Origin: Scortum barcoo
Lineage: Eukaryota > Chordata > Actinopteri > Centrarchiformes > Terapontidae
Direction of reading: 5' to 3'
Length of the DNA: 64,000 nt
NCBI GenBank assembly: GCA_023238725.1
Contig: CM041540.1
Location: 2,755,001 to 2,819,000, forward strand
The notes beneath the pieces are model-generated. The model did not search any database and was not told the origin of the DNA. It saw only the letters and a program-made list of their open reading frames with translations. Shown one piece after another: positions 33,319-43,078 of the stretch (within the stretch, counting starts at the first letter, position 1; every line of letters begins with the position of its first letter). Position numbers and translations under genes: made by a program.

Positions 33319-36300
33319 TCCCCGCTGAAGCCAAATGGACAAATGAAGGATGCGGTGAAGCGCTGCAGGCGACGCCACGACACAACCTGGACCTAAAAAC
33401 AGGCACTAATGAAGGCAGCCATGACTGATACCTGCCCCCCCACCTTTAATGGTCCTAATGGGAGGTGGACTGGGAGAGAAACTCTACATCTGCTGCTGAC
33501 AGGACTGCAGCAGAGGGCAGAAGTACGCCGATATAAACCCCAACAAGTGTGACATGTCAGGGCTCTGTGATTAATATGAATTTTTATTGATTTTATATTG
33601 TGGTGGTGTTATTTGTTTTACTAGTTTTGCCAGATTTACAACTGTATTTACTGATATTTTTATGTTAAAATGGATTAAACTACTGTGTGTAAGGTACAGT
33701 TCAGCTATAACCCAGGTCCTGTGGGCGGGTTTAGACGTGTTTAAAAACGCCAAATATTTATCGGTTCCAGTTTCTTAAATGTGCTTTTTCTTTGTAATGA
33801 ACAACAATGAACTGAATATATTTGGGTTCTGAAGACGTCAGCTTTAGTTATGGTCATTTATAACAGTGTTTTCACAGTTTTATGCTATTTTATATAAAAG
33901 ATGATTAATCCAGAAAGTAATCAGCAGATTAATTGATAATAAAAATCATCATTTTCGCTATTATGGTGTTGTTCTGCTCATCCCAAGTGGCAGAAAAAAA
34001 TAACCAGAAGATCACCTTCTCGCTGTTCTTGTATTTGTCCCAGCTCTTCAGCATCTTCAGCCACTTGGTGGTCCTCTCCACCTCCATGTGTTTTTGCTGA
34101 GTGGAAATGAGAAGTGACACGTTAATAACTTCACTTCCTGTCAGGTTTTTTCTGTGGCTGCTTTCACGTCCGATGGGAATCAGCGTCGGAGCGGCTCGAC
34201 AGTTAAAAAGCAGCGACTTGCGACTGAAGTGAAGTTTGAAGCTGTTGAGATGCCCCAGTTAAAACCGTCTGTACTCTGTTAGTTTCTTGTCATAAGTTTT
34301 TCCATCACAATTATTTTTTATTCAATTTGGGGGTTAATTAAGTTAAGAATGATCACTTTAATTTATTTTGGAATTGGTGCATTGGCACATCATTTTAAAA
34401 CCAGTTAAACATAACAGGTTGCAAAAGTCTATTTTACACCTGAAGAAGTCTTTCGGATGAGAGGTCTTCAAGAACTTCAAGTTGACATTTACTAACTCTT
34501 AAAAATGCTGTGATGTAAATCGGTGATATAAATTAGTCAGCTATTTAGAGATTTTGGATCTATACTGGCCACCCTTCTAAGGAACTATCCAGATCATTTC
34601 TACTTTGGGACCTGCAGCTTTTTCAGTGTTTTTAGTCTCCAAAATCCATTTAAACGTCACATTAATTCTGTTAACCATCTAATTGATTGAATATACAGTT
34701 TTCCAGATGTAGGACAGATAGAAATAGGAATAGAATAAAGCTAGACAGAAGGAGAAGTCGAGAGCTCACCTTCTCCTCCACCGAGTCGTAGGATGGAAGT
34801 TCATTCTCACTGAGGAGAGAAGAGAGAGAGAGGGGGGTGTAAAAAAAAAGTGAAAATGAAGATATAAAGAGTCTGAAGACTAATCTCTTAACCTCCAGTT
34901 TATTTTTAGTTTTGTCCTCGCTGTCATAAACGGTGAAGAATCACAGTTCAGTGGCACAAAACTGATTGATGAATCGAGCGAGTGATATCTGGGTCAGCGC
35001 TCGTCTCCATCTCCCTGCGACGGGAACATCAAACATGTCAGCGGCCACACAAACAGGAAATAACAGATTACACATTCCTCGGTTTGTGCTCTGAGTGTCA
35101 AAGTCGCAGCTTTGTTTCATCTCTTCTAAATCCAAAAACACTGAAAACTACCTGCCACTTCTCAGAATAAACAACACAGACTTGAATGAAGTCAGCTGAA
35201 AACCCTGTTCGATCTTCGATATCTTTCACTATTTTCTCCTCCCTTCCTTCTTTAATGCACAAGTACGTGGCCTTAAGTGACAGTGAAATGTTAAAGCTGA
35301 GCTCTTAATTTTTGAATTTCTCCAACGTGTCAAGGATCTTTTGCACTTTAGGATCACTACGAAAAAAGCAGCAAGAAAAGGCTAAATGTGCCTACAAATG
35401 AGCAAACACCTAAAAATATATAAAGAAAAACAAGAAATGAATATTAACTTTAAATGGAGACGCTTTTTCAGAACTTAATCTCCATTTTTATCTGAAATGA
35501 TCACCAGATTTCACAGGAAATAACTGATAAAGATGTTAGGGAAAAAAAAAGATGTGCAAGATAAAGTCCCTCAAAGCCTGCAAGTCACAAATGCAATCAT
35601 GCATTCATGCCTTTACTGAGCAGACCAACGCATGATTGAAGAGCTACACCGGTTCCTTTAAAGCAAACACCAGAAACCACAGTTTAGTGGTTGACTCGAA
35701 ACTGGTTCTTTGGCAGGATACCAGCCTTTCACACTTCCTTGAACAAAACTAACGTTTGAGGAAATGGCCTTGGGCTCTGAGGAAAAAAAACAAACAAAAA
35801 AAAAAAACACTGTGAAAATGCCCTTTAAGTTGACGTCTTGCTCTACTCTTTGTCCACACACATTAAAAAACCTACATGGGGATCATCCCATCGTCCGCCC
35901 AGTGCAAAGCCTCGTCCCCGATCTCCTTTTCTGCCCAGTAAGTGACCTTCACCTCAAACTACTTCTGTCCCTCAGAAATCACACAACCTACAGCTTTCTC
36001 CCCTCCGCCGTCATCACGGTGCCTCTCGCCTGGCTCGTACCACTCTGTCCTAACACTGCTGCCCTGTGATTGTGGCTAACCAGGCTGCTTCCTGCCTCCA
36101 TATATATATAAATAACGCTCAGCAGAGTGCTGTTTAAGAGCCTCGCCGCCTCCCGACCGGCCCGGCCAAAAGCCACAGACACAATCTCCCCATCGCCAAA
36201 CGCTCGCCTCCACAGCCTCTCATTTTCTCCCTTTTTTTCCCTTCGATGTGGCGCGCTCCTGTTCAAACTGAGCCGAGGAGGGTTTTAATTCATCATTAGG

Positions 36301-39300
36301 AGTGATTATAGGGGGTGTTTTTTCTGCGCGTGTCCTTACTGAACGAAGCCGAAGCGGTCGATGACTTTGTACAGGTGGAAGTTGGTGTCCTCCCAGGGCT
36401 CCACGACGGCCTCTTTTCCCTGAGAAACGAAGGGAGAAACAGCGTGAATCCGACTGAAGACTCAAACATACGAGCACTTTGGGGAATAAAGATAATAAAC
36501 AACTTCTGGCTGTCCTCAGATGAATTTAAACACAGGAAAGTTTTCTGTAAAGATGCAACATTTACTTAACTGGACTCTGGGAAGATGTGATGGACATTTT
36601 TTGAGTATTTTCAGACATTTTGCAGACAAAACAATGAATCAGTCAATCAGGAAAATAATCCACGGATCAATCGAGCATGTTGAAGATGATTATTTGCAGC
36701 CCTGCAGTTCGCTCGGCGCTGTAATAAACTGAACAGCGACTTCTGATTAAGCTCCAAATTACATGCCACCCACGCTCTTCAGGGGCAGAGAATCATGTTT
36801 TGGTTGGCCGCCAGATTGCGACGGGAGCCGCGACTCTGGCGCCCTTGGGAGAGCGCGTTGGCGTGAGTGTGTGTTTTGTCAGACCCGTGGTTAGAAACTG
36901 TGTGTGTTTGAGTGTGTGCGAGCGGCGATTAACAGGTATGAAATGAACAGCCAGACGCCCACCTGCGTCACCGTCTGACTCCGGGCCTCCGAAGTAACGG
37001 CGCTAGTTAATTCACCATCATAGACCAATGAAATGGAAAACCCACAATGTGAGCGAGCGAGGAGAAAGGTTATGTAGAGAGAAGGACGGGGTGAGAATAT
37101 CAAGAGAAATGAGACGTGGAAGAATCAAGAGTCGATGCAAATCTTCTCAAACTGATGCAAACACGAGCTGCAAGTCTTTGAAACACAGAGAAAGCAGGAA
37201 AGAGATGTTACAGTTAAATTTTAAAATACAGGTTTACACATTTATATTCACTTTTATTAAAGGAATCTCAGGATTGAATGTCTTATAAAATCCCATCATG
37301 CTTTGGGGGATGTAATCTTATAATTATTCTTTTGCACCTTGTAATATTTGCACATTACTGCTCAGCAGCATCACCTGTATTCCAGTTCATATTCATATAT
37401 TTACTTATGTATTTTATTTTAGTTTGATCATTTATGTTATAGGTCTATATTTTATTTTATTGTTTTAGTTTGAATTTGATTTATTTTTAGTTTATTTTAT
37501 TTTTTTGAGCACTGTTAGAGGCAGCTTATCACAACAGAGTTTCATTGCTAACACAGCGCTCGATGTAATTGTCGTGCACTTGACAAAAAGTTTTGAATCT
37601 TGAATCTAGTATAATGGTGTTAATGTTGAGCCTCCTTGTTTTTTGAGTATATATATTTGGGCAAAAAGTAGTACAAATGACCAACCACCACTTCCTGTTT
37701 GTAGTGTAAACATGCATGTACAGACAGCTATCACTTTGATACTGAAGATAACTTAAAAATGTGATTTTTCTCTGACAAATTCTGAGTTTTAAGCAGATTT
37801 AAAGATGTTTGTTTACAGTGGACATCAGAAATAAAGATATTCCTTGTTCACCATGTTGTTTTTTTAATGCAATTTAGGGGAACAGACCCTTTAAAAAGAC
37901 AGAGTACTCCTGAACACGTCAGACATCTGATGTCTATAAGCTTGATATTTTTCTTTCCTTGCATTATTTGCTGATCCAGCTGTGATTCTAAGTGCTTCTT
38001 AATTAGACAGCAATTAATGCCTCATTGCGCAGAACATTTATGATTAAAGTGCCTTACCAGTGTTTATTTGTTCCTCCAGATGAATTATGCGCTGATCATT
38101 AAGCAAATAAGGCGAAGAAAATGCCAAACAACAATAAGGATTTATGATAAAATGGAAAAAAGTTTCCATTTGTTTGACTGCTTGTTTACAGATCACATTT
38201 AGAAGAAGTTGATTATCATTATAAGCTCCATCAGATTGTAAAATTTAAACTAGCATGGGGAAGAAATGCTTTAATAATGTGTTTTCAAACAAAGTTCATA
38301 CATTATTTTAAATAATCTGGTTAATATTCAAAAATATATGCAGCTAATTTAAAGAAATCATTCTACCCTGTCAGCATATGAAGCCCCATATGTTTTTGTT
38401 TTGTCTTTATTCTCATGAGTAGCTCCATTTTATTGTTTTTTAACTCAGAAAAATGCGGAAAAGGGACATTTTTCTGCTCTGAATTTAAGTTTTAAACTGC
38501 ACAAAGGTGCACATAGCGCAGCTTTATCTGACGATCCAGACACAAAGATGTCAAACTGGCCACCACAGAAACACATTTCCAGCCGCTCTCCACCAAAATA
38601 TCTTAAAAATATTCAGTAACAGAGGCAGACGGTGGTTTCACAGGTCAGTCTGAAGACCAGATGTTTCTCCTCCCTCTGTCCACACACATCTGTCTCTCAG
38701 TCAGTGTGAGTTATCCCACCACATGCTTTCTCTCAGAGCCGCGATCAGGATTTCTACACTTTATTCACCCATTTGTGACGATAAATCTGATGGTGGCTCC
38801 ACAAATTTTTTTCTTTTCTGCGCCTTTAAAACAGCGGCATCCCCTCATAAATGTCCACAGTCATTTTATCATCTCACATTGTGTGATTTGAATATTTTTT
38901 TAGTTACTGAGCAGCATATAGCAAAGATTAAAGACTGATTTTTTTCTTAGTAATCATCTTCAAACCTCACAGATTGATCTTGTGTCCCTTGTAGGGATCC
39001 TGAGCCATTATTTTGGAAATCTTTGTAATAAATGAACTCTTTAGGCATTGGAGAAAGCTTCAGTATTTAGATAAAGCTTACTGACTGATATTCAAGATTC
39101 CTTGTCAACCACATTCTCAACGGTGCATATTCCAATTTAGCCTCTTAAATAAAGACAAAACTGATGAATTACGTTTTTTTTACTCATATAACTTCATTTA
39201 TGTCAGAAAGTTGAAGTGCTTTCCACCAAATACATCAATATTTGGTCATAAAGTAAGAGAGAGATCTAAATGAACAAAACTACAGCCATAGTTAACCATA

Positions 39301-42300
39301 AAAATGCTTGAGAATCACTGGTCTGTTGTGATGGCAAATTAATTAAACGAGGGAACGAATCATATCTTATGCGCGTGAAATAGCATTTTGTGCTTACAAT
39401 GTAGTAAAACGTGGCATTGAAACATATTTATTTTTCTCTCTTTAGCCAGTTCATCCAACAGTTACTGAGATGATTCACTCAAAACTACAAATGTGTAAAA
39501 GTCAGAGGATCATCAAAGTCAGCGAGGTTTGAGTCATCCTCTGAGGATTGTGAGTGCCTAAGCAAGATTTCATGTCAGTCCATCCACCATTTGTTGAAAT
39601 ATTCAGGACCAAAGTTGAGGACTGACAGACTGACATGGAGCCACACTGCTAAAGTCACTTAGAAAACAGAAAAACACAATTTATCTGTGAGACTTTAACA
39701 GATTCAAATGTGATGTTTTTGATCAACCAGCCGTAAAGATGTTGTGAATTAAACATCGGCTCCAAATATCTGGTGGCCTCCATCCAAAAATATCAGCAGA
39801 TGGACCCCGAAAGAACAAAAACTCTTCATTTGTGTATTTTCTGCAAACACAAGAAATCGTTTTCATATCGAGGCAACGCTCGGCTGGTGGTGAGAAGACG
39901 AGTGTGTGTGTGTGTGTGTGTGTGTGTGTAAGTGCATGGCCGTGATAACCGACTCCATTAAACTCCTCCCATCCCCGACTGTGACAATGACACTGATTTA
40001 GCTCTGATTGTCGCCAAACACACACACACACACACACGCGCGCCTCCATCATCTCCTCTCTCCGTGGTCTCTTCACTCTTAATGAGCCGGCTTGATTATG
40101 CAGCCTGCTGGACTAAATTAAAAAGACTAATTTACAAACCGAGCGTGGTGGGCTGGTCCGGCTGATACCGCTGGGCTGTGAAAGGGAAGTGTCGCTCAGG
40201 AAACTCACACAGTACAACCACAAACACACACAGCAGAGTATCGCTGCACAGGAGTTAATATAAATGTACGTATAGACTCCTTGAGATATGTGGCCTCCTT
40301 CAGTCTGCTTAACCTGCAGACAGGGGAGCTTTTAAATGCATCACGCTTCATTTTCACGGTCTGTTTGTGAGCTTTGGCTGAAGATATTTCACGGAAATGT
40401 ACGGATATATGATTTTATTTAATGTCGTCATCTCAAATTAACAAAGCTGTTTTTCTGGTGATAACTGGATAATAATTGTGTTGAACTCCAAAATGAGTGT
40501 GTGGTTCATTTGAGCACAGCTGATTTCAACCTTCAAGATCACTGTGATGACTGTCAGGGAGGATCCATAACTGATCAATAATTAAGGCCTAAATGTGGAG
40601 TTTGCTTTGCTGCAGTTTCTTTATTGGAGCAGACAATCTGGTTTTATAGTCTCCAAAGATGAGAGGTTGACCCATCTCTCTGCTTCAGCCAGCAGCTGCT
40701 CAAATAAAGCCGTTATATATATTATAAATAGAAATAATGAAGACATTATTAAGCTCATCCTGTTTGCCGTCCCACTGTACATAATGACCCCCACAGCATC
40801 TCCACAGAGCCTACAGACACCTGCTGATGGAAACTAACTGGAAATAAACACAAACATCACAAGGAAAAAGAGGAAACCACCTTTTGTTTTCTCCTGTGAT
40901 CTTTAGATAACAGCATTATAAAAAATTTGCAAGCATGGCTGTAGAAACTAGTGACCGCAGCCTTGCTAAACTTATGAATGAGTTGAGCAAACACACAGTT
41001 TTTATTGTGTTTCACAGGCAATAAGATGGAGATTTATGGAGGGATTTTCTCCACAGTGTTATGAAGTTTTATGGAGAGTCTCAGCGTGAGTGAGTGACGG
41101 GAATTTGGCAGTAGACAAAGACCACAAGAAAAAAAAAAGAAAAAGAAATTGTTGTTGTTGTAAGTCTCCACAGCAGCACAAAGCCCTTTCAGAATAAAGC
41201 GCTGCCATACCTTGTCATATTTGGCGACTATCTCAGCCCGCTCCTGGTCAAGTTTCACCGCCGCATCCTGCTCGGTATCAGACGCTGCAGAGATAGAGAG
41301 AGAGAGGAGGATGAGTGTCAACACGTTTGAGTTTAAAAACTCTTTGTGTCTAAAAAACGCTGCTGCCAGCACAAAATCAGGAAGTGAATCATGCTTGTCC
41401 TCCCTGAACGCTGATGTCGACACAGCCGGTGTGTGTGGTGACTGTTCATTTTGTGGTTTACTTAAATTACAGGTGAGCTACACACCTGATGTAATGGGGG
41501 TTTTTTTTGTCTCTCCCAGAAGTGTTTTTCACTGTCAAACACAGATCTATGCATGATGTGTCATACTGTAAATACACACCCACACACTATTTCAGCATCC
41601 TCTTACTGTCTACAAAACTTATTGTTACATACACTGTACAAATATATATATATACTTTTCTCCTTGAAAGTGAGAAATCAACAATCAATCAACAAGCTGA
41701 TATTTTGACACAGCACGGAAAAAGACAAACACCCTTATGTTTATTTTAGATTCAAAGTTCAAGATGTTTTATAAATATAAAGAAAATCACACAAGTAAAA
41801 GCAGAACTTAAGACATGAAATAAGAAATTGTGCAAAAGTAAAAAAAAATATTGGAATATAAAATCAGTAAAATATAATATGAAATGTAATACTGATTAGA
41901 CGCAGCCATGCATTGAAAGTTTGAAGGTTAGAAAGCTAAATTAGCATTAATCTGAAAGCTCATTCATACGTCTTCAATGACTTTGAATGAAATTGGCAAT
42001 CAATCATCCCACTGGACCAAAATGACACAGCTGACAAACATCACCACCCACAGAGCCACTGATGCCGCTAATGTCAGCGTAACTACAAAAACAAATCAAA
42101 CCTTACATACACTTTAACACAGACTGTGGCCTTCACTTCAACAGTGACTAAATAAGATCTTCCTGCAGCTCTCAGCCTCGACTTTTGGTTTGAAGTTTGC
42201 CCCAAAACTGTGTTTTATTTTATTGTTCTGAGATGTTAAATCGTCTTCTTGCTGCACATACATTCAGATTATTCTGGTTCATCGCAGACCAGCTCTTCCT

Positions 42301-42381
42301 CAGCGTGCCAGGAGCTGACGTGGAGGACACACACACACTCGAACCAGTCAGAGAAAGCTTAGAGAGGCTGGACTGACCTCA

Positions 42382-42430
<49 letters not shown>

Positions 42431-43078
42431 CTATATGCAGCAGTGTGACGACGTAAGCCGCTATAAACCGCCAGCTGTTGTGACACACAGACATCACAAT
42501 GGTACAGAAAGGGTTTTTTTGTGCGTGTTTGCTGAGCTGACACACCATGTTGTGTGTATTTATCACTGTTGCTACACACACTGATAACACACACACAGAC
42601 ACACACCTCAAACCGCCCTGTGTACCTTGGGATTGTAACCCAACAGTTTCCACTTTGTGTTTATTATCAGACAAGATCTGTCACACGCACACACACACTT
42701 CCTGATTCAGCCAACCGTGAGAGGCTCCAAACATCGGATGTGTGTGTTAACAAAGCTGACACACACACACACACACTCTCCATTAAGTGGGGTCATGTTG
42801 TGTTTATGTTGAATATGGCAAACGTAGTAATGGAGGCGTGTAATGAATCACACCTCCGAGACGCCGCGGGGTGAAACCGTCATAACAAAAGGCCTCAAAA
42901 AGGAGGAAATATTTACATTTCACTCCCGTCACATCGGATTATTTCACTTTAATCAAAACTGTACGATATCCTGCTTCATTATTTATCATTCGTTCGTAAT
43001 CAGACATGTCAAACGCAACATTTATATTTAATCTCTCTGTTAAAGAGAGGCCGTTGTGTCAAATATTCACTTACTCAT
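19861..43078 (-). CDS. usp6nl: USP6 N-terminal-like protein (RN-tre), TBC-domain Rab GTPase-activating protein
   Basis: GTPase-activating protein for Rab5/Rab43-type GTPases; binds Eps8 and restrains receptor endocytosis. Minus-strand exons in order: 43078-43075 (candidate start), 41284-41211, 36419-36340, 34809-34770, 34096-34016, 29873-29766, 28775-28666, 27738-27690, 27338-27218, 26636-26542, 26178-26113, 25539-25440, 25348-25196, 21455-19861. All junctions are GT-AG and all phases join, giving 891 residues (human 828). The TBC domain covers about 95-310, with RIYKGIPLQLRGEVW, the arginine finger IDLDVNR (Arg151, human Arg150), the glutamine finger YCQG (Gln188) and MKWFFQCFLDR. Residues 361-891 are disordered and Pro/Ser/Arg-rich, with the conserved SNASQYDNVPG and the end AMQESMLL. 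No frame breaks. TBC exons match human RN-tre closely. The start exon is the least certain part. Confidence 0.94.
21456..25195 (-). other. usp6nl: usp6nl intron 13
   Basis: 3.7 kb without coding sequence. It holds A runs (about 22110-22124 and 22246-22261) and a forward CTCF-like core at 24156-24169. A 138-codon plus-strand ORF near 24006-24422 shows no family features. Confidence 0.7.
24156..24169 (+). promoter_or_regulatory. CTCF-like core motif (forward)
   Basis: CCACCAGATGGCGC fits the vertebrate CTCF core CCASYAGRKGGCRS at every position. Binding is not shown. Confidence 0.4.
25196..25348 (-). CDS. usp6nl: usp6nl exon 13: end of TBC domain
   Basis: The acceptor is GATTTACAG. It encodes KHLMKLSMEELVEFLQATL to QASMTELRRAKLDLPAP with DFFFEDDFVIEQ, matching human nearly residue for residue. 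The phase-1 donor is G|GTACAG. Confidence 0.95.
25440..25539 (-). CDS. usp6nl: usp6nl exon 12: TBC domain
   Basis: Encodes TPFTLTLRIWDIYILEGER to MSYTILKLHK, with the conserved RIWDIY of TBC domains. The acceptor is GCATAG and the donor A|GTAAGA. Confidence 0.94.
26113..26178 (-). CDS. usp6nl: usp6nl exon 11: TBC domain
   Basis: A 22-codon exon, DNQEVFTSLYTMKWFFQCFL then DR, with both boundaries in phase 0. It matches human SQEIYTSFYTMKWFFQCFL. Confidence 0.94.
26542..26636 (-). CDS. usp6nl: usp6nl exon 10: TBC domain
   Basis: Encodes GFFVPGFPKLMRFQEHHDRI to KLKQHL. The acceptor is TTTTTAG and the donor CTG|GTGAGA. Confidence 0.94.
27218..27338 (-). CDS. usp6nl: usp6nl exon 9: glutamine finger of the TBC domain
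   Basis: Encodes EVGYCQGMSQITALLLIYMN to SGQKHAMH. YCQG carries the catalytic glutamine finger (Gln188). The acceptor follows a (GT)n tract. Confidence 0.96.
27690..27738 (-). CDS. usp6nl: usp6nl exon 8: TBC domain
   Basis: A 49-nt exon encoding QQALFHVLTAYSMYNT; human QQSLFHVLAAYSIYNT. The acceptor is GTTTTCAG. Confidence 0.94.
28666..28775 (-). CDS. usp6nl: usp6nl exon 7: arginine finger of the TBC domain
   Basis: Encodes KLKARARGHSPDIRQIDLDV, NRTYRDHIMF and MHRYDV. IDLDVNR is the IxxDxxR motif, with Arg151 at the position of human catalytic Arg150. The donor is AA|GTGGGT. Confidence 0.95.
28776..29765 (-). other. usp6nl: usp6nl intron 6
   Basis: No coding sequence or distinctive element recognised. 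The shorter introns at 25349-25439, 25540-26112, 26179-26541, 26637-27217, 27339-27689 and 27739-28665 are likewise unremarkable. Confidence 0.7.
29766..29873 (-). CDS. usp6nl: usp6nl exon 6: start of TBC domain
   Basis: 36 codons, LVRRIYKGIPLQLRGEVWCL to KIKEEKKDFYE, including the RGEVW entry motif of TBC domains. The acceptor is CCTTCCAG and the donor GAG|GTGCGC. Confidence 0.95.
32121..32163. repeat. (GT)n microsatellite
   Basis: Uninterrupted (GT)21, long enough to be polymorphic. Confidence 0.95.
33283..33314. repeat. (CA)n microsatellite
   Basis: Uninterrupted CA tract of about 16 units. Confidence 0.95.
34016..34096 (-). CDS. usp6nl: usp6nl exon 5
   Basis: 27 codons, [20 protein letters not shown] then KYKNSEK; human [20 protein letters not shown]. 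Phase 0 at both ends. Confidence 0.95.
34097..34769 (-). other. usp6nl: usp6nl intron 4
   Basis: Nothing beyond ordinary AT-rich intron sequence was seen. Confidence 0.7.
34770..34809 (-). CDS. usp6nl: usp6nl exon 4 (40-nt small exon)
   Basis: Encodes HENELPSYDSVEEK once joined to the CA left by exon 3; human HEEELPDHNVAVER. The acceptor is TCTCCTCAG and the donor AAG|GTGAGC. Confidence 0.88.
34810..36339 (-). other. usp6nl: usp6nl intron 3
   Basis: 1.5 kb with no exon. A plus-strand ORF at 35764-36069 lacks conserved features. Confidence 0.65.
36340..36419 (-). CDS. usp6nl: usp6nl exon 3
   Basis: Encodes GKEAVVEPWEDTNFHLYKVI and DRFGFV; human [21 protein letters not shown]. The acceptor is GTTTCTCAG and the donor CA|GTAAGG (phase 2). 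Confidence 0.93.
36420..41210 (-). other. usp6nl: usp6nl intron 2
   Basis: 4.8 kb. It contains a homeodomain-site-rich block at about 37960-38075 (candidate conserved non-coding element), (GT)n at 39902-39929 and (CA)n at 40018-40037. No exon recognised. Confidence 0.7.
41211..41284 (-). CDS. usp6nl: usp6nl exon 2: conserved N-terminal segment
   Basis: Encodes [20 protein letters not shown] then KYDK, matching human [21 protein letters not shown]. It opens with CG, completing a codon begun in an upstream exon, so the initiator lies elsewhere. The acceptor is CTCTGCAG and the donor AAG|GTATGG. Confidence 0.93.
42385..42428. repeat. (GT)n microsatellite in usp6nl intron 1
   Basis: Uninterrupted (GT)22. 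Two shorter GT runs lie at about 43927-43943 and 44008-44026. Confidence 0.95.
43075..43078 (-). CDS. usp6nl: Candidate usp6nl start exon (ATG plus one base)
   Basis: On the minus strand ATGA is followed at once by GTAAGT, a perfect donor. Joined to exon 2 (CG-TCT-GAT) it gives M-T-S-D-T-E-Q-D, parallel to human M-N-S-D-Q-D, and places the arginine finger at 151 against human 150. A TCACACAG acceptor-like site lies 9 bases upstream of the ATG. No transcript evidence; a more distal first exon is the alternative. Confidence 0.45.

Larger units (their letters stand above)
29874..34015 (-). other. usp6nl: usp6nl intron 5 with microsatellites
   Basis: 4.1 kb with no coding sequence. It contains pure (GT)n at 32121-32163 and 32297-32322, (CA)n at 33283-33314, and a GA-rich stretch around 33090-33140. 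Confidence 0.75.

Noticed and set aside
35764..36069. ORF with an SFLPSAVIT phrase resembling the end of a LINE ORF
   Set aside because: The similarity is one short phrase; no reverse-transcriptase motif lies upstream on the same strand.
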